Assembly (NCBI GenBank): GCA_036365455.1
Contig: JAWQUS010000030.1
Coordinates: forward strand, 2,542,001 to 2,606,000
DNA from: Macrosoma leucophasiata
Taxonomy: Eukaryota > Arthropoda > Insecta > Lepidoptera > Hedylidae
Length of the DNA: 64,000 nucleotides
Reading direction: 5' to 3'
The notes below the pieces were generated by a model. It was not told where the DNA came from and did not search any database. It saw nothing but the letters and a program-made list of their open reading frames with translations. The stretch's first letter is position 1. Each line of letters begins with the position of its first letter. Positions 17,563 through 29,500 of this stretch are shown here, one piece after another. The position numbers and the translations under genes were made by a program.

Positions 17563-20500
17563 CTGGAATATTAAAATAAATTAAGTACCTGATGATCATT
17601 TGATGAAAGAGTATGTAAAGGTGGTTCCAATAGAGGTGAAGTTCCAATGTCGCAGGTCGTGGGCTTAGACACCACCGCTATACTTAATCTATCTGACGAC
17701 AGATGGTGGTGATGTATGTGGTCCTGTATGTATCTTCACGCCAGGTCCCTAACGGGGTAGGCAGAGAGTGTAGAGCGCCAGACATCCCGGTTCTGACAAA
17801 CCTCTCGTGCCTCGTCTACCTTCATCATTCTCTTCATACATGCACGCCGATTCCTAAGACTTTTGACACCACCATCAGACAGAACTCGACCTATTTGGTC
17901 ATGGTAGGTCAGCCTTGGTCTTCCTGGGCCTCTGCAACCATCCACATTCGCATTGTATATCTGTTTAGTCATTCGCTCATTCGACATTCTTTCTATATGC
18001 CCGAACCATCGGAGCATGCCTTTTTTCATTTTTACACCGATACTATCATTCACACAAAGTCTCTTTCTTACATCTTCATTACGAACGCGATCGGTGAGTG
18101 ATACACCGCAGATCTTGCGCAAAGATCTCATCTCGACCGCGTTCAACTTACTTTCATGCTCTTTCCTGCATACCCAGCTCTCGCTTCCATATAAAAGCGT
18201 TGGAGTAAGTACAGCATTATGTACGGCTAGTCGAGCCCGCTGGCTGAGATGTTTAGATTCTAGCAGCTTACCCAACGCTCCATTCACGCAATTCCCAGCA
18301 AGCACTTTTCTTTCTATGTCAGTGGTGTACCTACCATCCTTGCTAAAAGCACATCCAAGATATACAATTTCATCAACCTGTTCTAACACTGCATCATCTA
18401 CTACTACCCTTGCATTTGTTCTCTGTTCATCTCTTTCAAATACTAATACTTTAGTTTTATCCACATTCAATTGTAAGCCTTTCTCCATACAATCCTCTTT
18501 CATGACTGTGACTAGTGCCTGTAGCCCAGATGGTGTAGAGCTAACAATTACCGCATCATCTGCGTAAAGCAGACAGTTCACCACTAAGTCACCCATACGC
18601 ACTCCCACATCCATCAACTTCACCCTCTGGAGGCATTTGTCCAGATATATAATAAACAGCCTAGACGAAAGCACGCAACCCTGTTTGACACCGATGTTAA
18701 CATCAAACCAGGGTGACATGTTACCATCTACCCGCACACATGCTTGACAGCCCACATACGTGGACTGTATTGCACGGAGCAGACTGCCATCAATACCATA
18801 CTCTGGCAAAATGTCCCACAGCTCCTTTCGTAATACCCTATCAAACGCCTTCTCCAAATCCACAAAACCGCAGAAAACCTTCTGGCTCACAGCCAGATGC
18901 TTCTCTACGATGTTGCGGAGGGAGAAAACTTGATCCATACATCCTCTTCCAGATCTGAAACCACCCTGTGCATCCCACAACAACCCGTCGGACTTCTCTT
19001 TCATTCTTCTTTCTAAGACTTTCCCATACACTTTAGCTGCCAAACTGATCAAACTGATCGCTCGATAGCTGGTGCAGTCCATACGTGAACCCTTGCCTTT
19101 ATACAAAGGCACGATGACCGCACACCGCCAATCCTTTGGGATTCTTCCGGACCTCCAGCAAAGGTTGCACAACACCCAGAAAGAATCCCAAAGGGCAGCA
19201 CCACCATATTTGATCATTTCGGCAGAAACCTGATCAATACCCGCAGCCTTACCACATTTCAAACTTCGTATCGCCCTTACAATCTCATCTATTGTTATAT
19301 CCTCACAAGCCGGCACCGTCAAGTCAGCAACTCCGGCGTCGGGGTTGTGAGCATAATCATACATTTCCCCATAATACTTGCTCCATCGTTTTAACACATC
19401 TTGCGTGTTCTCAAGAATGTCACCCAACTTAGATTTTATTCTATTCATTCCAGAAACTGGAGAAGAGCTTCTAGACTTTTTCACCTCCCTCCAATAGAGT
19501 TTGATGTTAGTCTCAAAGCTCTTCGCCAGTCTCTCATCAGCTTCCACTTTATCTCTCTCACGCTTTTCATTCACTAAAATCTTGGTGTCATTCTTGAGCC
19601 GACGGTAAATTTCTCTCTTCTCATCTCTCATACCATTATTCATTTGCAAAGATGCTACATAATCCAGCCATGCTTTCTTCTTTCTTTCAACGGAGTCTTG
19701 CACCTCCTTGTCCCACCACGCATCCCCTTTCAAGGATTTGCGTATCTTTGCATAACCACATACTTCTTTCGCAACTTCCACCATACTATCTTTCATAACT
19801 TGCCAACATTCATCCACGTCCAAGTCCGTAAGACAAACCTTGTCTAACTTTTCACGGACTTGACGTTCATACACTCTCCTTGCACTAATGTCTTGTAACT
19901 TTTCACTCTTTATTCTTTCAAGTCCCCCGAAAGGCACACGGACACGCCAATGTCGCCATTTCTTGAACAGACCCCTAAACCGGCTTATTACCAAGTAGTG
20001 ATCTGTATCAAGAGTGGGACCTCTGTAGGCTCTAGTGTCCATCAGGCTCTTCCGAAGACGACTATCAACCATGATCAAATCAATCATACTTTTTTGTTCA
20101 TTCCTCCTCCATGTATACGTGTGAATGTCCTTATGACGGAATTCTGTGTTAGACACAAGGAGACTTCGTTCCAAGCATACGTCAAGTATCAGCTTACCAG
20201 CATCATTTACTCTTCTATCACCATATGGACCTAGAACGGCCTCGTATCCTGGCCGCCTGGTCCCGACCCAGCCATTCAAATCACCACACAAAATTACCCT
20301 TTCATTAGCTTCAACCATATCGAGAACTTCCCTTGTAGATTCCCAAAACTTCTCCAGGTCTTGGGTCGTCGCTGAGCTAACCGGTGCATAAGCTGCTACC
20401 AGAAACACCCTAGTGACGCCCAATTTAATTCGGACCCAGATAAGTCTCGGGTTCACCAAACCATAATCTTTCACTCCAGTGACTAAACGAGAAGACAGAA

Positions 20501-23500
20501 GGACGCCCACCCCCGCGCTGGCATGATCGCTCTGCTGCACACCTGCCCACAGAGCCATCGCGCCACCTGGGAGATCTTCGACCTCGCAGCCCTTTCGTTT
20601 AGTCTCTGTTACACACAAAACATCCAGGCGTCTCACACTCATTACGTTCGTCAACTCATTCATCTTCTCGCAAATTCCACCTCTCACATTCCACGTGCCT
20701 ATCTGGCACTCCCCACTCCTCGATCCACCGTATCGGGCCCGGCGTGACAGGTGGCGGTCCCCATCGCCGCTTTGGCCGCTTTTCGTACCGACGGGGACGG
20801 GTCGGTACGCGTCGCCTCGGGGGGACGCCCTAACCCGCACTGCGGTACGCCTTCGTGCCAGAATTGCAGTCCCAAAGGACTGGCAGGGGTCGCGACGTGC
20901 ACGCTTCTGGCATGACCCCCCGTGGTCCTGAATCTTCATTAATAATGGCAACCCATTATACGTCCCACTTCTGGGCACGAGGCTCTCCCCTTTTTGGGGG
21001 GAGGCCTGGAGCTTACTCCACCACGCTGCTCCAATACGGATTGGTGGAGGTGGGTTAGTGGCCAACCCGCTGTCGGATGTTTTCAAACCCATAAGACCTC
21101 CGACAAGGTTTAACGACTGCAATCTATCGATAGCAACCGGGACCGACGGCTTAACGTGCCCTCCGAAGCACGGAAACGCGCATTTAATTTGCCACTAGCG
21201 GTCACCTACATGTGACTACCCGACCGCGCCCGTAGTGCTTAACCGAGTAGATCGCTTATGATCTACACCAGCCGTTACTAGAGTTTTATTACTGGTAGTA
21301 GAGTTCCAGGGTAGAGATTCGAGGGTGTAGGCACAACCGTATTACCTGATGTATCTGCCGCCATATTATGGTGTCTAGTGTTCAGCACTATCGTGCTCCG
21401 GTAATGTATGGCCCTGTAATATTTATCACAGAGACATAACAACTAAGGTATCAGAGGTGGCAACGCATCTGCATTTTAACCTCTGGTTCTTGTGTAGATG
21501 TCCATAATACATTTTTTACTGGTGGTAGAGCTCCAGTAACGGAGCTCGCGGGCATAGGCACCACCGCATTACCTTATATACTTGCCGCTAAATGGTAGTG
21601 TTCAGCACTATCGTGTTCCGGTCAGGTGGTAATGTACGGCCCTGTAATTTCCGGCACAGGGGCGTAACACCTTAGGCCTCAGGAGTGGTAACGCATTTGC
21701 ATTTTGACCTCGGTCTTTGTGTGGGTGTCTATACGCTGTAGTCATCACTTAACATCAATGTGAACTGCATGCATGGTTGCCGCTTTCATTAGATAAAAAA
21801 ATAAGCTGCAATCATCATTTAACATCCATCTGACATACATGCTTGTTTGCCACCTCCGTTAGATAAAGAAAAACAGTGAACTAACGACTCTATACTCTCA
21901 AGTTACGTCCTTCCATGGGCGTAGCCACGGTGGGGCAGAGTGGAGCGCTTGCCCCACCCTGGCTCTAATTCTCTAAACGGTATATATCGTGGTGTAAGTA
22001 GTAGGGGGTGCTATGGGGTGTGGGTAAGTGGGGTAAGACCGCGGGTTTCGTTTGCTAGTTACATATTATTTAAATTATTTTAGACTGTTGCCCCACCCTG
22101 AGCCCATGGTGGCTACGCCATGCGCCCTTCTACAATCAAAACCTTCATTCAACTCACCAACAGGACACTGCTCCAACGTGACGCAGTTCTTCGTGGTCTC
22201 ATCCCGGAAGAATCCTGACTTACAGAAACATCCCATGCTGCAAGCCAGCCCACAGACCGGTTGTGGTTGCGAGCAGGTCGCTGGACAAGCTGCCCCGCAC
22301 GAGAGGAATTCTTCGTTGGCTGAACATATTGGTTTTTGACCTGATGTGAGAATGGGAGTTAAGAAATTGATCGAAAATGAAATAAAATGTTCATCAGTTT
22401 GTTTGAAAAATGAGTTTGATGGATGAAAATCAATATTGAAAGTATAACAAACTGTCTTAAAATGTATAAATAGATGATAACCTATTCGTGCTCGTCTCCT
22501 ATTTGGAGACATTGCAAAGCGATTGGTCGACACTTCCCGTGACCAGAGGGCTGTCCAATATTTCGGTCAGAGAATAAGCATTGCCATTCAACGTGGAAAT
22601 GCTGCCAGCCTTCTTGGAACTTTGCCGCAGTACGACGGCGATGTGGATTTTTTTTATGTCTAACTGATTTATTTATATATTGAAAGTAATCTTATTGGTG
22701 AATTTAGTAACAACGTTCTGTTCTTCTAACTCTTTCGATTCGAGGGCGTAGGCCCAGCGCATTACCTAATCTATCTACCGGCAAATAGTAGTGTTCAGCG
22801 CTATCGTGTTCCGGTTAGATGGTAATGTATGGCTCTGTAATAACTAACACAGAGACAGAACAACATCGGTGGCAGGTGTAACAACGCATCTGCATTTTGA
22901 CCTCTGTTTTGTAATGTCTGACTGTGTGTCGTATATGTTAAGTTTTGACTGCAGCTCTAGGCTGCAGTCATCACTTAACATATACGTTTGAACAAGCTAC
23001 ATCCTTGTTTGTCACCTTCGTGACATAAAAAAAAACTTTCACGTATTGACACTCTTCAGGCACACCGCGGACACTCCGCCAAAATTCCATACAAACGCTT
23101 AATTTGGTCTCTTTTACACAGACATCAATCAGTTACGTGTATTTACACGTGCACCTGTGTGCGTAGCACGTAGAGAATATCAAACGTCGCCCATAAGAGG
23201 GGAGGAGGTTGGGTGAGGCGGGGAAATCGGACGGGACGTCGAAGTGTGCATTCTATACAAAGTATTATAACATATTCGCTGCTTCAGGTGGTCGCTGAGT
23301 AAACAAGATATGAAAATAGAAGCAATCACCTCCACACTGGTCAACAGGCACGCAGGTACCATTATCATGTCTCAAGTATCCATCCTCGCAGAAGCATCCG
23401 TACGTGCACTCTCCAGAACAGCTGGTGGGATCAGGGCTGGTGCAGTTGGCGGAGCATGATGTCCCGCAGATGTATTCCTCGTTCGGTGGGCAGTCTTCCT

Positions 23501-26500
23501 CTGATGAAGAGAAAGTTATTGCAATGATATTTAGGATTATTTCCATAAAGTGTACAATTTATTGCAAGATCAAACAGTTTTTAAATATTATATTACGAAA
23601 CTAAAGGATATTTTAAAGATATTATATTTCGAAGGACTTTTTACTGGTGGTAGAGCTCCAGTGACGGAGCTCGCTGGCATATACACCACCGCATTACCTA
23701 ATATACGTGCCGCTAAATGGTAGTGTTCAGCACTATCGTGTTCCGGTGAGGTGGTAATGTACGGCCCTGTAATTTCCGGCACAGAGGCATAACACCTTAA
23801 GCCTCAGGAGTGGTACCGCATCTGCATTTTGACCTTGGTCTTTGTGTGGGTGTCTATAGGCTGCAGTCATCACTTAACATCAATGTGAACTGCATGCTTG
23901 TTTATCACTTCCATTACATAAAAAAGAAGGACTTTTTACTGGTGGTAGAGCTCCAGTGAAGGAGCTCGCGGGCTTTGGCACCACCGCATTACCTAATATA
24001 CTTGCCGCTAAATGCTAGTGTTCAGCACTATCGTGTTACGGTCAGATGGTAATGTACGGCCCTGTAATTGCCAGCACAATAACACCTTACCACAATCATA
24101 TACAAAATACTCATGCATAATCTAGATCCTTCTTGAAAAGCCCGTAACCGAATAGAAGTCACAGTCACTCACTACCTATTAATAATAATGTTAACTACAT
24201 AGCTTATTTATACCTACCTATATTACCTATCACTGTCAAAAGCATTGACACGGATACTAAAATCAAATGATATTCATTTGATTGAAGACATTATTGAATG
24301 AGGTACCAACTGTTACCTAATAATACAGTTTAATTAATCACCAACTAATTTCACACTTGAGTAATAATTAACTATTAAAATTACTTCCTGCTGTAGCGGA
24401 ACATACAGCCTGGTATTGCGACTGAGGAAGCAGCGTTTTATTTGGAGAGCGTGTTTCGTTTATATCGAGAAAGTGAAAAGTAAGAAGCGCCTTCAAGGGA
24501 AAAGAATTAGAATGCAGACGTATTCTATACTTTTGTTTTTTCCTATTTATTTCTAAAGCCCCTATTTAATTTCACGTTAATATTCGACTCAAGAGTCCAA
24601 AACTTATTGTCTTTCAAAAACCGGTGGTAATAATCAGTTAGAAGACCAAAGACGTGGTAATCCCATCGCCCTCTAGTGGATGAGGATTCTTCCGGTAGTG
24701 CAGTCAGTCAACCGAACAATGGCGGTCAAACCATTCCAATTGGGTTGTAGTAGATATAATAATATGATATTTCTTCGATAGAACCTATTCTATCTCTAAT
24801 ATTGTAACAAAAAAAGCTAACATAAGAATTGTAAATTAGAAGAGCGGAGCCCTCTGGTACAGACATTTTACAATGCTTAAAAGGGGACTCCGACGTATTT
24901 GTGTCATGTAAGATTTTTGATATTGAAATTAAGATTATTATTATTAAATAACGCGGGATGGGCAGCAGCGTCTAGCGATAAAAAGACCGCCACCGCGATC
25001 GCCAATTATTGTGGAAGCAACACCTAGGCTGGATTGCACCAAGATATTTGTTAAAGTTAAAGTTATGGTAACATTTCACATGCTTCTCTAATTTCAACAG
25101 AATTCTTTAATCTCGATGTGAAATGTTACAATAATTTTAAAAAATATGTTGGTGCAACCAAGGCTTACTGTTTTGCCACTAACATTACTGACCTACCTTG
25201 ACTATAATGTATAGTTCGAGTACTTTCTGAGGATGGGGTGAAAAGTCTCAGGAATCGTCCTGCATGTATGAAAAGAATAATGAATGTGAGAGAAGCACAG
25301 GAAGTGTTTAAGGACCGGAATATTTGGGGCTCCATACTCTCTGCCTACTCCATAAGGACCTTGGCGTGAAGAAACATACAAACATTGCACTTAGCATACA
25401 CATTTATTGCCATAATTTTGTCTATGGATCACAACGCTGCGTCCGCGGTCAGATTACCCTCTCGTATGTGAACTCGTGTTTCAAATTGTGCGAACTATAA
25501 TTGAAATAACCGAACGGTAGCATTCCGATTGATTAGATCGGTTAATTAATATGTACTTGGAAATGTTCATGTGATGTTGGTTGCTCTTTGAAGTTGTTAC
25601 ATACATTGACCTGACAAATCAATGTTCTACCTCTACTTGTGGTGCCTATTATTGGGATGTCTTAACGGAATTATGCTGAGTGAGTTTTTGATTTAAGCGA
25701 TATGGAACACATGAAAATTGTCTACATCATAAATGACTATGACTAAACAAACTGATTAAATGTATATATCCACAACATAAACTGTGTTTACCGAGTAACT
25801 TAGGCATAACTATAATTGATTAAAGAACTATGTTCATTGGTGGGCGGAAATGTCTGGTTACACCCCTATTACATTGTATGCGTGAGCTATGAGCGAGTTC
25901 CTATACTTACCTATCTATACAGTCCACAAATTGAGTGATGTATTTAGATGCAACTTCAGTACGAATAAACAGAGCAAACAAACAATACGTAGTTTCAGTG
26001 AGCATAAATCCCCGCAAGCCAGTTTCAACCTTACAACATTAAACAAACTGCGACCATTTCATAAAATGATCGAACAAGTCATGATGTAGCCAATTTCACG
26101 ATTTGGCCTCGACATCGTCTATATTTTGGTAAAAGTTATAAAATATCAAGACAGTATCTGCACAGACCTATTGTAATCTTTATGACATTCATTTACTTAC
26201 TTAGATGAAAAGATTGTATTGAAATAATATCACCGTGAACTGATACGCTTTTTAGTGGTGGTAGAGCTCCAGTAACGGAGCTCGCGGGTGTTGGAACCAC
26301 CACATTACCTAATGTACTTGCCGCTAAATGGTAGTGTTCAGTACTATCGTGTTCCGGTCAGTTGGTAAGGTATGGCCCTGTAATTTCCGGCACAGTGGCA
26401 TAACACTTTAGGCCTCAGGAGTGGTAACGCATCTGCATTTTGACCTTGGTCCAAGTGATTAAATGAATTTTTGAGTTTGAGTTTTGAGTTTTTGGTCTTT

Positions 26501-29500
26501 GTGTGGGTGTCTATAGGCAGCAGTCATCACTTAACATCAATGTGAACTGCATGCTTGTTTGTCACTTCGATTACATAAAAAAAAATATCACAGAAACAGA
26601 ACACCTAAGGTCTCAAGGGTGGCAACGCATCTGCATTTTGACCCCTGGTTTTTGTGTAGATGTCTATAGGCTGCAATCATCACTTAACATCAGTGAGAAC
26701 TGCATGCTTGTTTGCCGGCTTTGCAACAAAAAAAAATCCATTTTTCACCAGCAAAAGACTGTCCAGGTGAGGAAGTCCATAAGTCTTGTTCATTTTACGA
26801 AGAGCCCACGTGTTGGGAGAAAGCGGACAGGTCTGCCAGGGTCAAATCTACCACCAAACGTCTGTCACATTGCTTGTCAGGATGCTTTTGCAGGTATGTT
26901 TTGACACAATAGAGTAGTTGACACTTTTTTTTAACCATACCTCTATTCTTTCAATATTATTTTAGTAAGCCTTAAAAATATTTTTTTTTTCGACGCATAA
27001 GATACAATAAAACTTTAATTTTAAAAACAGAGATAGTCATACAGACAAAAATTCATTTTTATATAGAAAGATGACGTCACTAGTATAGTAAACAAAACCT
27101 CACATGACCACAAGTGACATGTGGATGACGCGTTGGCATTGGTTTGTTTACAGCTTTTATGACGACCCTCATATTTTCACAATATGCCGTACAGCATTTC
27201 AGGAATTTGAAATTATATAGAAATAAAAAACCCAGCGATGTGAGATGACCGTTTGATTCGAAGGGTCGCGGGTTCGATCCCCGCACCGGTACAAATATTT
27301 GTATGGCCTAAAGAAATTTGTTTCAGGTCTGGGTGTTCGTGTATGTATTGTATGTGTACAACGGCATCCACGACACGGGTTTATATAATACCTAATGTGG
27401 GTGTCAGCGTATTTTGTTTTTTAAATTGAATTAATACAGCGATCCGTGATTTATATACATACCTATATTGTTAATCACGGATTTTCTCTAATTTCTCTAA
27501 TTCTTCTTATCTCACAGAAAAACGTTCGTCCGTGCCTACCCCCGAGGTCCATGCATCGCAACCGTGGTCTGCAGGGATCAGAACCTGCTACAAATTATAA
27601 GCAACGTGCCCGAGGAGTTCCCTAACTTTTAAATTAGCTTTGAAAATATATTTGTTACACAGTAAATAAATACAGTGATTAAAAAACCAGAATGTTCTGA
27701 GAAATCAGCGTCCACAATAACTTTTTAAATCATCATTTCACCCGAAAAACTTCCACTGCTGGACAAAGACCTCCTTTTTGTGTAATGGAAGTGGTAAACA
27801 AGCATGCACCTAATATACTTGCCGCTAAATGGTTGTGTTCAGCACTATCGTGTTCCGGTCAGGTGGTAATGTACGGCCCTGTAATATCCGGCACAGAGGC
27901 GTAACACCTTAGGCCTCAGGAGTGGTAACGCATCTGCATTTTGACCTTGGTCTTTGTGTGGGTGTATATAGGCTGCAGTCATCACTTAACATCAACGTGA
28001 ACTGCAAGCTTCTTTACCACTACCATAACATAAAAAAAATGCAGTTCACATTGATGTTAAGTGATGACTGCAGCTTATCAGCACACAAAAACCAAGATTA
28101 AAACGCAGATGCGTTACCCACTTAAACTTACGTTACCGGCACTTTAAAACTTAATAAGCCACGAACAGTTAACTAAATCGAAAAATGATGTTATCACATC
28201 CCTAACATTTTTGAAAGACCTATCCAACGATATCACACACTATATAGAAAACGAAAAATAAAAAATATATCCATGCGTTATACATGAGGTACCCTAAATA
28301 ATTTTATTTTTCATGTTTTATTCTACCTTGGTAATAGATGGCGCTGCTGCTACCATAAAGCAATGCAATAGATGTGAAGGAAAGATTTGACAAATCGGGC
28401 AGGGCTTCAGTAGCTCAATTGGAAGAGCGGCTGGACTAGATTCCCAGTAGGTCGCGAGTTCGAGTCTCGCCTGAAGTCAAATTTTTCTTTCCATTTTTCT
28501 TTAAAAATAAAATATATTTCACAAGCATGTGTTAATGCGAAATAATATGAAACAATTTATTCTACCACTTTCTCGGCGTGATTAAGTTGTATATTTTTTC
28601 CCAATTTCAAGTCTCTAGTACCAACAGTTTTTGCGCTAAACCGCGGACGGACAGACAGACAGACAGACGGACATGGCGAAACTATAAGGGTTCCTTGTTT
28701 ACTACGGAACCCTAAAAATGGTGACATTACAGCCCTGAAAAGGCTGAAACATTGTCCAAAATTTAACAACATATTTAGTTGCAGTAGAACTGACTAAGTA
28801 AAACGGATTTAATTAAGATAATAATGATTTATCCAAGTTAAGGATTTAAGCTACAGTTAAGACGGATCCAATTAAAAGTTATAACATTTGTTATGGTCTT
28901 GATATCAATAAATTAACAGGTTATTTAGTTTGCCAATTCGTTATGTTAGCTGTCTTCAATCCGATTTCTATAATTAATTTTATGTAACACTAGATGTGCC
29001 CACGACTTCGGCTGCGTAACGTGATGCTACCTATAAATTAATTAAAATATCTTAATCTTAATCTTAATAATATATATAAATCTCGTGTCACAATGTTTGT
29101 CCTCAATGGACTCCTAAACCACTTAACCGTTTATAGTAAAATTCGCACACCATGTGCAGTTCGATCCAACTTGAGAGATAGGATAGCTTACATTACGCTA
29201 TGACTAATAGGAGCAGAGCAGCGCGGGCGAAGCCGGGGCGGGCCGCTAGTATACCTATAAATTTTTTTTAGGTTGTGCTTTGTGTAGGCGGCCTGTCTCG
29301 AGACGGCCCTAGTATACTTCACCGGGCAATCAAAAAAGCAAAAAAGTTAGCGCAACTGCCTAAGGGTGACCCATGCGGGTCCGTGCCTCGGTTTAGGACG
29401 TTGCGGAGGGACATATGAGACATATGCGATTATGGGCGGTGCAACTTTCGCTCTACTCCATTCGGTTGGTGATAACCGGAATGTCATCGGCCTCGCGGGG

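Noticed and set aside
17953..18567. 204-codon frame antisense to the RTE-like ORF
   Set aside because: It is a shadow of a strongly coding region on the other strand.
20940..21122. N-terminal extension of the RTE-like protein
   Set aside because: These codons lie in a 5S-SINE with other copies in the window; the extended frame begins with TTG, not ATG.
26503..26904. 133-codon frame across two A repeats
   Set aside because: The translation comes from A-repeat sequence that occurs in many copies; no coding signal.
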